The position numbers were made by a program, and so were the translations under genes. A DNA stretch of 64,000 nt from Paragonimus skrjabini miyazakii (taxonomy: Eukaryota > Platyhelminthes > Trematoda > Plagiorchiida > Troglotrematidae): contig JTDE01000722.1 of NCBI GenBank assembly GCA_014338405.1, forward strand, positions 60,034 through 124,033, in the 5' to 3' direction. Of this stretch, positions 23,270-35,564 are shown piece by piece. The notes under the pieces were generated by a model, which had not been told where the DNA came from, ran no database searches, and saw only the letters and a list, made by a program, of their open reading frames with translations. Numbering within the stretch: position 1 is the stretch's first letter; every line of letters starts with the position of its first letter.

Positions 23270-23720
23270 AGAACAGGATAAAATTTCTGCCGCCAGCCTT
23301 TGTGTTGCCAGACAATCGCCGCGCAAATGAAACTGCCGGTCGGACTAGTCTTTCGTTGGGCTATACCGATGAAACCAGCGGATATAAACTATTACAATGA
23401 GGAGGAGCGATAGCACTGTACCACTCACACCACTGCCATTCAGTAGTGAGGCAAGAGCATCTATTTTGACATTAAAGTAGCCGCAGGAAAAATACAAGAA
23501 GATACATCAGAGTGAAGCATCGCATGAAATGGTTTTTGGTATGTAAAAGAACTAAGGATTGGCGTTTGCGACAACCGCGACGTTCTGGGCCCAGTACCGT
23601 ACGCAGATGAGTGCTTTTGTTTGTTGTCTTGTTGAAACACATAACCCACGCGTTGCCTTCCTGAATAAATAAGCCTTCGCGCCACTTGCGTTCTTGGCTC
23701 ATGACACTAGTACCAAAGAT
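23270..23720 (+). pseudogene. Decayed PLE RT piece carrying the shared intervening segment
   Basis: A badly eroded motif B is visible as QTIAAQMKLPVGLV near 23308-23350 (compare QxDGVAMGSPLGPV). After roughly 45 more bases comes a segment (about 23395-23715) that aligns along its length with the segment interrupting the first PLE's RT. Shared blocks include GAGCGAT near the start, ATTCAGTAGT, GAGCAT-TATTTTGACA, GCAGGAAAAAT, a GAATAAA motif and GCGTTCT near the end. The common position relative to motif B is the main support for calling it part of a PLE family rather than an independent repeat. Confidence 0.55.
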
Positions 23721-26700
23721 TAATGATTGATTACATTTGTGTCTGATCCAGCGAGAGCGAAGCTAAAAAAGAAGGCCGTTGTGATAAACGAATTCGTGAA
23801 ACTAGTAGCAGGTAAGGAACTGGTTTGAGCTCTACGCAGTGGATACAGTTACGACTTCATTTTGAACCACAGTTGTCTTTGTATATAGCCCTACAGGAAG
23901 CAAGAGAATCAGTGCTGCACCAACCACAGTATGCTTTTCAGCTTTGTGGAACGCGAAGGGCTCTCGTGATTGACAGTTGATCAAACAACCTCACTAGAGT
24001 AATCAGTACACTCATGGTTGGCTGCATTCCTATCGCTATGATCGGTGGGCCGGAAAATAGGCTGCATTGTGGTATAGAAACTGCCGCCCTGGAAGCTAGG
24101 GCTACTTCAGCTCTTTGCTTCTTTATATATTAGGAAAAATGGATCGATCCACGGTGAATAGTCTGCTTTATCAAAGACAAACTATGGCTTACCCGTAAGT
24201 TGCAACTTCTTCACAACCCTCTAGTTCAGTGGACAGTCGATCTCGCACTGCCAGTTCGCATCGGTTATGACTGAACACTATGCTCATAATACGGGTGGCT
24301 GAGTAGCCATGAATCCGTCATACAATACGAAGGAGTGTCCATTCGAAGGTCGATCAGGCCACTTTTACCTGATGGGTTCAAACAATAACGATAAATGTTT
24401 TTGGAGCGCCCAGTTTACCGTGAGTACTATAAAGTAATATAGAATATCATCCAGTTCTTAAATATAAATGAGTATATAGAAGGCGGTAGTTTGTGTGTAA
24501 CTTACGTTTGCCATGTTTCTTCACTATAGGAGGTGCTGGAAGTAATGTGCAGAACTCGGTATGTCCCAAAACATCAAGCAGGTCAAACTTCATGGTGTCA
24601 CAACCGACGCTTTTTTGGCGACCTCTTGACAATGAATAGAATGACGCGTAAACGAAATGACTAACATACAATTAAAACGTTACTTGTGAAAGGAACACAT
24701 ATATAATACTCGGTTTTACCTTAAAATTCGCTCTAACAAACCGTTTCTGTTTCATATGATTTTTCTCAATTGTTACTTTACCTTAACTGTAATCTTTCCC
24801 TAGGTGCAAAGCAACAATAATATAGTAAGTTGAGGGTTACTACCCTACTGAATATTACGAATGAGTCCACACTTTAGTGTTCTTGTAAACCAAGCTGCTT
24901 TTTTTTAAATAAAGGTTGTTTGCTCCGGTTAGTTTCGCATCTAACACCATGTGGTGAACGGCGACCCAGTCCATCAAACAAAGTTATGGACTTAATTAAT
25001 AGGAGTACCTCCATGCTTCAGCTTACTTAGTTCTTGCAATTTAGACTTTCTGAACAGAAAGTGTAGGGAGTCACTTTCTGGATAACATTAATGAGTTTTG
25101 CCACCTCAAAAAAAGTGTTTTTAAGGCCTCTTGTGATCAGTGGTGTTAAACATTCTCTTACCCCACTCATTCACAGTTAATTTGCTGATAGAATGCATTT
25201 TCTGCGCCCGAATGAACAAAACTCTTCAACTGTGCTAATTGGCTTAAACGTTCGGCGAAGCACAAACGTTTTTATTTTCTTTTTTTCTGAATGAGTTTCT
25301 TCGTCCTTTCCATAACGCTTCATGGTGAATGTGTTGCTGAAACTGTTGCTCTGTAACATAATGCAGAGCCAGTTCTAGTAAAACCTCACTGATCATAGAA
25401 GTATAGCAGAACTCGCCCGGTCAAATTGCCGATTAATTACTCCGGAGGCATTAGGAAGAAACCATTTCATGTCTAAGGTGAAGGGCATCGGAAAAACTGG
25501 CTGGGGAAAACCCACTGAATATACCCACAATCTGATATGTTTCAATAGGTGTTGTTTGCCCGTCTCAATTCATTGTATTATTTCAAGGTCACGAAAACAT
25601 TTTTTGCACGATTACGTTGTTAACATACTCAGTTGTGAAAAGCAGATACTGCTGTAACAAGCATCATTTGACCTAACTCTGAACCATCTGCATTTTCATG
25701 GATATAGTTATAGAACCAGCGTATCAGAGTATTGTCATTGGGCTCATGCACCTATGTGTTGTAGCAATAGCCAGCAACTGTGAGGCATAACAGTTTGAGT
25801 TCGGATCGTTTAATTTTAGCCGAAAGTATGTTTGTGGATTACTCAATCTAGTTGCGTTGGGTTAACCCAGTGTGTCAAGTCCGCGAAATAGTTCAAAAAG
25901 ATCAGAAAACGTAACCGATAAAAAAAGACATTTGAATGATTACCGATAATACATGAAACACTAATGAATCGAACAAATTATGGAAAACCATGCTCAACCT
26001 CTAATGTATTGTTTGAAAGGTTATGTGATATTTCGGCACATAATCTCTTTCTGTGTGACATGTAAGTGGCTTAACATAAACAATCCATAAGGCAACAAAC
26101 ATATGAAAAACGAATTTCTTAATTCTGCATAGCCTTTATACATATTACAACTAAACTAAGTCACTACCTCTTTTATGAGATGATGTAAGCCGCACAATTT
26201 ATAGCTGCCTGGGAAAGAACCTGATAATGATTAGGATTCTGGTGTGGCCAGTTTTCCCGTTTCCCAAGACAGATTCTACCACAGTACCACTGGAGAAAAC
26301 AGAATTGAATATCATGTTCACTGTCTAACAGATTCACATGCCTCAACATGTACTCCGTCTTGTTGACTTTATCGTCATGTCACACAAGAAGCTGTCCCAG
26401 TGAAAATGATTATCTTCTGCGAACTGAATTGATCAGCATCCGGATTGTAGTCACAATCCACTTATGGCATACATGGATATAACTCAGTCACCAAAGTGAA
26501 GACAGTTGATTTGAAACCGGGATGATGAGAGATACTGCCCAAAGACGTTGAGGTTGATCAAGCCCTCATGCAGCAGTTCCTTGAATTAACCGGAAATCGC
26601 ATCAACTCTCCATAAACCCCCTTTCCGAACTCAAAAGATAGGAACTCATCCGGCTCATCTGAGGGATTATTAAAGTTAGGAGACAGGTAGATGGCTTGAG

Positions 26701-26899
26701 CCAGCAAAAAAATAGAAGAAGGATTTGTCACAGTCATTCACGCACAAACAGAAATGGTATTTTCTCTGCAGCCGTAATTTACGCGGAAGCCTCTTATTAA
26801 ACGCCGAGACTTCGGCCGAATAAAATAATATCTACGACTTTCTCTACAAATTACGCTTCACTTGTCTAACCGGTAAAAAGTGACACTCCAGTGGTCAAC
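23721..26899. other. No recognised gene
   Basis: Short frames only, including 24447-24671 minus and a lysine/glutamate-rich minus frame at 25177-25359 that could be an exon but has no recognisable motif. No repeat-family member was seen. Confidence 0.4.
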
Positions 26900-27060
26900 A
26901 GTTCAGTGAAAAGACCATCCGGCTAACCCATTCCGAAAGAAAGGAATAGACTTCAGTTTTTCTCTCATTAAAGTTCATTAGTAGTGCATACTGTCCGCTG
27001 GGCCGAAATCCAGACTACGGCCGTCGCTTGCTTGTGGGCGGCGTGTTACCCACAAAGTGA
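26900..27060 (-). repeat. tRNA-derived hammerhead SINE, diverged copy
   Basis: Minus-strand copy with the B-box region and the hammerhead region (26943-26987). The core is CTAATGA in place of CTGANGA, stem II is partly lost, and the stem I partner of GCACTA has become TATTCC. One of the more diverged copies. Confidence 0.6.
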
Positions 27061-28689
27061 GTAAATTAAAGATAAACACGATTAACTGATTCTACTTACA
27101 TGCTCGGCCATAACCTCATGTGAATAGTGTTCAACTTGTGTCACCGCCTCTTGCTTTTAGCTGCGTTGTTGCTGTAGCACAGGTGAAGCCGCTTGTCGCA
27201 TTATATGGCAGTAGCTCGCCAACGAACTGCTGAAAGACAGCAAATGATCTGCTGCGAGCTGTGCAGATACAAATTTTGATGTAAGCGGAGAATAGGTTGT
27301 CACAGGTGACTTGTAGAATGGCGGTTTCTCATCTTGGCAGTGTGGCGACCGTTTTATAATACAAATCTAACATGATACGGCAATAGAAAGTTCTCTGGAG
27401 TTTATACAGTCAATGTTGAAAGCAAGTGGGCCTCAGTTAGGTTTCACCGGTGCCATTAACCTGTGACATATGACAAGTCAAATGTTTTGGGTTCGGTGAC
27501 TTATGGTTAGTAGTTCAGTCAGCAGGACAACAACCTGTCAAGGGTAATATGAGAAGTGGCAACTCAACAGTAGTCCACCGCAATCCTAACTCTAATGAAG
27601 GAAATAGCACAATAAAAGAACTTTACAAAGGAAGCATGCCTATCACAAACTCATCGTCTTTGCTAGAGTTTCCGAATTTTCAGTAGCGTTCATTTTTGTT
27701 ACTATTAATAACGTTTCGTCTTCTCAGAAATGGATATGTTTCATTTATCGTGAACTGGGTACATTCTTCCAAAAAGTTTCACGTGGTCTTCAGTAACAAT
27801 CCCTAATTAGCAATAATTTTAAATAGTATAACGGTGTTTGTGTATTTGCCTTTGCACCATCTCCCAAGAAGTACGTTTCTGTGCTTGGAATTCAGTATAA
27901 GATACTCCAGAATTGATCCGTCCATTTGTTTGCATAGTTTTTGCTAGATTTTTACTGGTAGCTGCACCGAATTGATGTTGTTTTAGTACGGACTGCTGAA
28001 TGTTTCCAAACTTCAACTTGCAATTGAGTGGGCCAACAAACGTAACTCTTCAGCATGTAACATCAGTATACAAGCATGAAACTTCACTGATAAGTTAAAC
28101 TTCATTGGTCAGGCAAACGTCAATGTATTGTTTACTCCAATTTTGATAGAGAGTGACCAGTAGGTGGGTATATTTCACACTGTGTAATGAACGAAAGTAC
28201 TTTCAAAAGTGATGATTTACGAGTTGAGTACACATTGAGTTGTGACGTTTCTATGGAGCCTTATCCTGTTGCAATGTCATCGAGAGTTGAGAACTACGTC
28301 AGATATGGAACTACTTAAAGATCACTGCATTGACAGCATACTAGGCTAAGTTGTTAGACGACCGTGATAATTGAGTGGTTTATCATCTCACTTCAAAACT
28401 GGATTTCGTGGGTGCTGAGCAGTGTTAATCCGATATTGCCCTATATTCTTGAGATATATCAAACTGCCAGTTGGGTCCAGTAGGCTATTCAGAGCATTTT
28501 ATCATGAGAAAATGTTGGTCTGACTATTCAGTCTCTATAGAGATTACAAGTTAGACAATGTGAGGTCAATATTTACGGTAATTCTTCTGCTTTAGGTTTT
28601 AACAGATTCTTTCACACTTCTATTTACTATTGAAAATATACTCTTTATAGCCAAGTTAATCAACAAATTAACTATTCATATAGACTGAA
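27061..28689. other. No recognised gene
   Basis: Short frames only. Near 27090-27130 there is weak similarity to the region upstream of the SINE A box, so the copy at 26900-27060 may once have extended further. Confidence 0.4.
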
Positions 28690-29060
28690 CGTCACCCATA
28701 ATTGGTCGCAGCTGTCGCATACCTATAGACTTCCCAGTCAGCTCATTTCGAAAAGAAGCACTAGACTCGAGTTTCGCTCTCATTAGAGCTCGTCAGTAGT
28801 GCATATCCTCGCCACTGCCGGGACTAGAACCACGGACACGCTGTTCATGAGGCAACCATGTTGATCACTGCGACATTGACCTCACACTAGGCACGACCGA
28901 ATTATCATGTATGAACATTCAACCACTTTTGCTTGTGAGTAATGGTCAGGTTGCCCGATAGCCTCCAGTGGAGACACAGTTACTGTCTGTTAACTCCAAT
29001 CGATGACCCCTCAACTAAGACTTCTCTCCAAGTTGAAATCACAGAAATCATTGACTTGTT
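28690..29060 (-). repeat. tRNA-derived hammerhead SINE, near full-length copy
   Basis: Most complete member in one piece. Minus-strand order: upstream region (29060 to about 28890, with GGCTATCGGGCAACCTGA), A box (28863-28873), B box GGTTCTAGTCC (28821-28831), hammerhead (28758-28802), then the tail with GACAGCTGCGACC at about 28705-28720. The A and B boxes are about 31 nt apart, suitable for an internal RNA polymerase III promoter. The upstream region recurs before the A box at 40930-41040 and 43110-43180, so it is part of the element. No poly(A) tail or clear target duplication was seen. Confidence 0.85.
28758..28802 (-). ncRNA. Hammerhead ribozyme, type I, intact core
   Basis: Self-cleaving RNA motif. 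Minus-strand order: stem I strand GCACTA; core CTGACGA (fits CUGANGA); stem II GCTCT-AATG-AGAGC, fully paired; core GAAA; a minimal stem III of CTCGAG form; cleavage triplet GTC; stem I partner TAGTGC, fully complementary to GCACTA. Predicted cleavage falls between 28764 and 28763 (minus sense). The very short stem III is like that of the hammerhead in the schistosome Sm-alpha SINE, although the stem sequences differ. It sits directly downstream of the SINE B box. Every conserved core position checked is present, so activity is plausible; loop contacts that speed cleavage were not assessed. Confidence 0.85.
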
Positions 29061-29498
29061 AAGCGGTATTGGATTACTGCTACTCATCAGAAATGAAATT
29101 TTATTCACATCACGGTTTTCAGAAAACTGATAACAACTCGTCAACCCTTCAGTGGAACTAATCAAGTAAACGAAGGTCTAATCCCCACCTTAGTTGCTAC
29201 CATAGAGTTCGTTGGATTACTGACTCAGGACCATATGGATTCTATTTTAGTCCAAGCGAATTCAATGTGAGAGGGGCTATTTCAAAGAATACGGACACCA
29301 GACGGTCAAATGAGCTAGGTGACCACAAACGTTATGAGTACGTAAGGAAGTATGCAACGAACCGTAGATCACTCTAATAAGCGGCTATCATGAACTTAGG
29401 TTTTACTTCGTTTGACAAATTCACAACATTTTTCGTTCGGCCATTTAATCGAACCGGTGAAAAGATATGTGTACGTGTATTTCAACTCTCTCACACAC

Positions 29499-29655
29499 CA
29501 GTCAGTATTGTAAAACCAACTAATTTAATACAAATTGCAAACAGCAACAACAATTGAATGAACAAACCAAATAGGTTCGACTCTTCGCGCGCTAATGTTG
29601 CAATCAATGCCACGGCAATGAGGCTGATTGAGTAAGCGTCTTCTGTGTACACAAA
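29499..29655 (-). CDS. Exon encoding two membrane segments, possibly AGTRAP-like
   Basis: Minus-strand exon bounded by a CAACAACAG acceptor-like site and an ACTG|GTGTGTGA donor-like site. It encodes two hydrophobic helices (SISLIAVALIATL and FGLFIQLLLLFAICIKLVGF) joined by the short charged loop AREES. The spacing and the loop recall the central part of angiotensin II receptor-associated protein (helix, a polar loop like AQRDSIDAI, helix), but this is a weak visual match. No companion exon was found within 1 kb on either side. It could instead belong to an unrelated small membrane protein. Confidence 0.38.
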
Positions 29656-29718
29656 CTGTTGTTGGGATAGCACTGTTCCACTAATTGTCAACCGTTTCAG
29701 GTACCGATTACATAACAA

Positions 29719-31650
29719 TATCTTGAATCACTTGAGCAGGTCAACTTAGTGACTGGTTTCTAGGGAATTTTATCCGAAGCTTCTTTGGATTTGCTGTCAA
29801 GAGTAGCTGTGTTTTCTAACTCACGGTAATTGACATTGACCTTCTGAAACCTACTTCGTTTGGGAACATAACCACAACAAAGTCATATTTGGGTTTTACT
29901 TAATCGCTTTGTCCGCATACTAGTCGTGATCTATCACTTCCCTTACCGTTACTTAATTCTATATATGATTGTAACATCTTACGATGAGGATTTATCGGAA
30001 ACAGTTCAGCGCGCTGAAAAATTAATCGTTTTGATTTCTGCGTGGTTTTTCAGTTGTTTTATGGGAGTACACAGAAATGTTAGCATATCTCGACGGATGT
30101 CTCCCCTCTCTTTTGATTAATGTTTCTCGGCTTACATGAGATTACGATATGTCATCCCGGTAAATGATCGACATTCACGGATGACCACACGTTTGTTGAA
30201 TTAGTCGTCGTGTACTGATGTAATATATTAGTGCGGCTGATTGGCCCAAACATGCCAAGTGATTGGCGTTTGTGGAAAAAAGACTGCCTATCCTGCGTTG
30301 CAAAATAAACTGTTCTATGGAAGGCCAACCGCAACAGGGCATCCGTAGTGTACGGTGCTAATGTGCAAGTCTGGCCTAATGATGTTCTCTCAACAAGAAT
30401 TGTCCCCATCGTTGACGTTTGAATTTATTGGTTTACAACGGTGACTCAAATAGGCATCAGAAAAATGTGTGAATCATTATTTCTTATGCAATTCCCATGG
30501 AATAAAACTAGAAAAATCCTCCCACCAAAACTGTCATACTTGTTGAATTATGTGCAACCCACCTTTCAATTTACGCGATAGTTGCAATTACAGACTAGAA
30601 AACTGAAAGTTTCCATTTAGCGAAAATTCTACGGCTAATTACGATTAACTTCCGAAATATTTTTTAATATGGTGACATCTGTACATAAATATATGTATAT
30701 GCCGTTCACTATAGAATTCAAATCGAATTAAGTTCTCGTTTATTGTTTCTTGACAGTTATTTTTATGTTAAACAGGCACTCTAGAGATTTCTGTTTTCAA
30801 AATGGAAAGTCATTACGTTAAACAAAACTTTGCTCACTGGGCACTTGATTAACTTGGAAAAAACGTTGACGTTATTGTTAGGTTTTAAATACATCATTAA
30901 AAAATGATAAAAACTGACCATTTATCTTCCGCTGTGACTTTTCATTTCAAGCAAACTAAGTATGATCTTTTTGAGACATCTTTGTATCGAATTCCTCGGC
31001 GCAAATTCCGGCAAACCACAAAAAACTGTATTATTTTACTTTCAGTGTTCATCGCATGCCTCAGACGGAGTTTGAAACTATTATAATGTCCAGTAAATGA
31101 ATTCACCTTGTATTATTGTGCATTTATGTGCAGCGAATGTCTTTTAAAAATATCATCCGTTCCTTCCAGCAATTGGAAAATTGAATTAAACAATTAGCTG
31201 AACGAATGCTTAACAGCATGTAAATATCCAAGTCAAATGTCAAGTAGCGAGGAAATTGCTGACATGTTAGAGATAAATGATAGTTATTGATGGGTGAACA
31301 CAGTGTAATGTTATGGCGTGCAGACAGTAATGTCGGTGAAAATTTCGATATTGATAAAACGCCTCCTCACGAACCTATATAAGTAGAAATGTGTCGGAGT
31401 GAAATATACTCTGAATTTCTCCACTAGGTTTCTTTTCATCAGTGCATTTTGTGGATTAGCAGTATATGTTTCCCACACAGAAATCCGGTTGTTTACGTCA
31501 CTCGTTTTTTAAATAAACTGATGATGCAGTACTCGGCAATTCACACCATGATGATGGTCTGGCGTTACTTTTATAAGGCAGGTTTGCAGATCTTATCACC
31601 TGAACGGTTTTTCGTTTAATCATTCTGAATAATTATAAACGTCAAAATAT
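29719..31650. other. No recognised gene
   Basis: Short frames, the longest being 30152-30409 minus (85 codons, no motif). A 5' exon of the membrane-protein candidate at 29499 would be expected here on the minus strand but was not identified. Confidence 0.4.
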
Positions 31651-31657
31651 TTTGAAT

Positions 31658-32327
31658 TTATTCCCGAATGGTCGACACTATTTTTCCTTTACTGTCTACT
31701 ATGGCCTGCTTTCTGTTAAGCACGTATCTGTCTGCCACATAAACGGGCATCGCTTCATCACACAGCGTTATCCGGTCACGTGACACAAAACAACTTTGGT
31801 GAAGGCAAATGTTCTTGTGGTTTAACGCTCCGTCTGTTCCACAGACTTGTCTACATCTCATCCACTGACTTAATCTGTTTATCACCGTCTGCATTTCCAT
31901 ATGACGTGGAATTATCTTTTTTCCAACTTGTCTTTCTTTGGAACAATGATGCCTTTTTGTTAAGCCCACTGTCCCGTACAACCATGACCAATTTCACTAT
32001 TTTCGGTAATTTGGTACTCATTATGAAAATATCTGGGAAATGTTGTCTTATCACATTTTCTCGCACTTACGTTTTTCACATGCTGTTACTTGCGCGTTTG
32101 GCTGCTTACAACAGTCCGGTAGTTTTTTCTATTACACATCCGAAAACTACCGCTGTTTGTCTTGGACTATTTTCTCCGGTGGACTTTTTCGTCGGGCTGA
32201 CTGTTAATTTGTGTGCAAACGTTTTCGCTGTTGTCATTCCGTTTTCATTATACGTATCAACTACTGTTCGGGTAAACACGGTAATTGTTGGAGCAGATAT
32301 TTGCAACTGACATTCAAATCTGTTCAA
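31658..32327 (-). other. Region open on both strands, coding status unknown
   Basis: The plus strand has the longest frame in the window (31780-32310, 176 codons, strongly hydrophobic). The minus strand has three hydrophilic frames: 32106-32327 and 31851-32066 lie in the same frame, separated by three stops over about 40 nt with a GTAAGTG donor-like site between them, and 31658-31981 is in another frame. The minus products look more like ordinary soluble protein, so the plus frame may be a shadow. No family is recognised on either strand. A decayed mobile-element gene is possible. Confidence 0.3.
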
Positions 32328-33170
32328 AATAGCTCAAACTTTATAGCTACGGGCTTTGAGGTTTTCTTTTTAATTGCTTGGTTGGTTAAGTGATTCGTAG
32401 ATCGACAGTGTAACCGGCTATCTGTATCAGAGAGGTAATATCCATCTTCATACATTCTAATTTTCTATGTCTCATATAGACTTCATTTGTTAGATTGTTC
32501 ATCGTATGAGTTAGATTCACCTTATCCAAAGGGTAAAATGCAACACAGATGTAGAAGTTACCTGTTAGCCCATTCGTTACGAAATTCTACAGGAATGATG
32601 GTGAACAACTTGAGCGTTAAGCGGGAATAAAACAAATGAGATTTATATCATTTTTGACTCATGTTTTTTGTGTAGTACACCATTTGCCAATAATGTTTAA
32701 CCTAACTGTTGTCAGTATATTTAATGAACGAAACATCTTGGTAACCTTGTGCTCCACGGTACATCTAAAGATCACTAATTACATGGCTTTGTTTGTGAGA
32801 TCAGTTATGAATCACCGATTTTTGGAATAAGATCAAACAAAACAAATTTCTGAAAAAATAGACTCTTCAAAGCTGTGTACAATTATAATGGAATTTCTAC
32901 TGATATTGGCCTATGTATAAACATCTAAAATATTGTTGTAGCATTATGACAATGTTAAAAAGTATAATCCAGAATTGTAAATATTCTGATCATGTGATTT
33001 GTGAAGAAATCGTTGGAACTCTCTAGCCTTTTTAATGCCCTAATCAAAAAATGAAAAAAAGGAAATTTGTAGATAAAATTCAACCACGCAGATTATAAAA
33101 GAAACGATTAACAATCCGATTAATTTGATAAAAATACTAAACTTCTATCAAGTCTTGTCGTAAGTGAATC
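32328..33170. other. No feature recognised
   Basis: AT-rich, with short frames only. Confidence 0.45.
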
Positions 33171-33174
33171 TACG

Positions 33175-33889
33175 GAATAACGGTCAATGAAACGGCGGAT
33201 AAAAACACGACGGAGTACGGAGTATACGCGGCCAGTTAACCTCTTCCAACCCAACCCATCTGCCCCAAGCTACCATATGAAAACAAGAAGAAGATTGGCC
33301 CTCAGACGGAGCTTCTGTATGTCGCTCAACTCGAAGACAACATGGTCGTAAACCCTTTCGTCTATCACCTATGCCATATAAAAGTGATGACATTGCCACT
33401 GTGTTGAAAACCCGTCTCACAGCAGCAATGGAAAGAACGTTCTATGCAGCCCTACTGGTCATGCTGTTCACCACCACCCGAATCCCAACACCACCGTTTA
33501 AAACATCGCTACCGCCCAACGCCAAATCTTACATCATCTACGAATTCTCATGTGAGTGCCGGGCCACTTACATAGGCAGAACGGAGCGGCAGTTACGTCA
33601 TCGGGTCAACGAACACATTCCAGTTTGGGTTCGCAAAACACTCATGGATACAGCAATACCGGGCTCAAGTCAGAATATAACAAGCCACAGGGAACCAGCA
33701 TCATCGATCGCCCGACACCTGTTGACTTGTCGACCCCAACTGAACCTGAAGAAGGCGTTTCGGATACGTTACGCAACAAAAAATCGAAGGCTTCTCCGGT
33801 TCGCGGAGGCGGTAGCAATGAGCAATTGGAAGCCACCCCTCTGTGTACAGAAAGATTTGTTCGTCAGTACCAAATTGCCCTGGTAATGA
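33175..33889 (+). pseudogene. PLE C-terminal fragment with intact-looking GIY-YIG endonuclease
   Basis: From 33371 the frame reads PYKSDDIATVLKTRLTAAME, then RTFYAA, then the GIY-YIG domain: IIYEFSCECRATYIGRTERQ, RVNEHIPVWVRKT, HREPASSIARHLL and RRLLRFAEAVA, ending KDLFVSTKLPW and a stop near 33886. Catalytic Tyr, Arg and Glu positions are present and the domain is uninterrupted, but the RT is missing and the segment 33175-33370 is out of frame, so this is a 5'-truncated copy. It is followed by a GT-rich run (about 33888-33935). Confidence 0.88.
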
Positions 33890-33945
33890 TGTGTATAGAT
33901 GTGTGTGAGTGTACGTGTGTTTGTGTGGTTGTTGATTTTGTTGTT
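33888..33945 (+). repeat. Imperfect (TG)n-rich tract after PLE 3' end
   Basis: An irregular run of TGTGTG, GAGTG and TTTGTGTGG units directly after the PLE stop codon. It may be the element's 3' end or a microsatellite seeded there. Confidence 0.5.
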
Positions 33946-35560
33946 TAGCTTCACAATGCCCGTTGAACTTTGCTATATATAAACCCACAGACTGCAGTAT
34001 GTACCTGATGAGATGCAGCGAAATGTGCTCGAGAGATACACTGTGCAAAAAATTGTTTCGGACTTCTCCGTTCAAATTTGTTACGGGAAAAGTTTGCTCT
34101 TCTTTTCGTATTTATAGAGTTTTGCGACTAGCAACAAAACAAGATCAAAAAGAGTGGACCACACAGAACTCCAAACAGTACGTTTTAGGCCTGTAGTCGG
34201 GATGAAAGTACCAGTTGTCATGATAGCTGAAGACGATCGTAGAGACCGGAGAAGTACACGCCTATAACAACGATTAAGGTCGCTGACTATATAGTTTGTC
34301 TGTCTTCTCATCACACAATATTTTCGGGGAACTGTCGACTTCCCCGACAAGCTTGCTGTCAGTTATTTAATGAAGTATGAAGTAGCACATCCGAGTAGAC
34401 ACAAAACATGCCGAGAGAGCCATGATGTTTGGTGATCACCAGCGATATGCAACATCTTTCCAGAACGACTATCTTCAAAAGCTCATCAAAACGAGCAGTT
34501 TATCTGTTAACTATAGGCCGAAAAATTGTTTAGTGATCCTCTTCATATTGCAGATATCTAAGCCTCTCCAACCCATTCCGAACAGAACTATTTTGTCTAA
34601 CGCAGTTTAGGTTTTGTTAAGCTTATCTTGTCCACTCGATTACCAAAGATTCTGATTTAACAAACAACAACTAAATATTCTCATCACTTGACGTCTGATG
34701 TTTACACCTTTATCTAGTACAGTCATATTACGTAAATTTATTAACCTAAAAACCTAAGTTTATTCCAGTTATGAGTGCTGAGTGAATTTGACAACACGCT
34801 TTGCCGTTTGCAGTTAGATCCATCGTTAATTTTGTTCACACACAATTCATTTCATAATTTTACGGGTGTTGACATTTTTTCGCACAAAACTTTTTGTGTT
34901 CACAAGACAAGTTATCAACTATTCAACAATTACAGAGTAAATCCATCTCGATAGACTGTCATACTTTTTCTGCTTCATATGTAACCCACTCTTTAATGCA
35001 AGAACATGAAGAGTTGAGATACATTTTGTTTGCAGTGCTCATGAACTCCATCTGTTAAGACGTGAGGGTGTAATTGTGCAGTCACAATCTACGCTTTTAG
35101 ATTGCATTCGACAGTCAAAATTTCGATATATAATTGTGTATTATTCTGTACTTCCGCTTTCCAAACAACTCAAAAACGTTCTTACTTGGGTTGTCTATGA
35201 GTCGTACACGGGTCGAGCAGTTACATCATATTTATGCACTGTGCAACAAATTTTCATCGTTTCAACAGAAATAACTGACCAGTTATTTTGTTAAAATGTC
35301 GACTGCTCAGAGAGTCCAAGAATAGTACGAACCACTATGAAACGTTTGTAAGTTGTATTACGTGCACGGTTTCCGCTACGTGGAGAACGGCTCATAGTTA
35401 TCTTTGAAATTGTGAATTTTCCAGATCAGTAATCAGATACCTTCACATTGTTTTGAACGCCTTCACGAGGTTCGTCAAAAGTGAATATTTTTTCATTGTT
35501 GGTTACTTTCAGTCCATGGGTCAACAATACATATTGCTCTGCTCAAACATACCCGGAGGT
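33946..35560. other. No recognised gene
   Basis: Short frames only (for example 33963-34196 plus, 34081-34350 minus). No motif or repeat-family member was seen. Confidence 0.45.
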
Positions 35561-35564
35561 TTCG

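Noticed and set aside
23461..23702. Two minus-strand frames of 74-76 codons
   Set aside because: They overlap the intervening segment shared with the PLE at 3308-3625 and have no counterpart frame in that copy.
33556..34075. Overlapping 130-codon plus and 124-codon minus frames
   Set aside because: They are shadows of the PLE endonuclease frame at 33371-33886.
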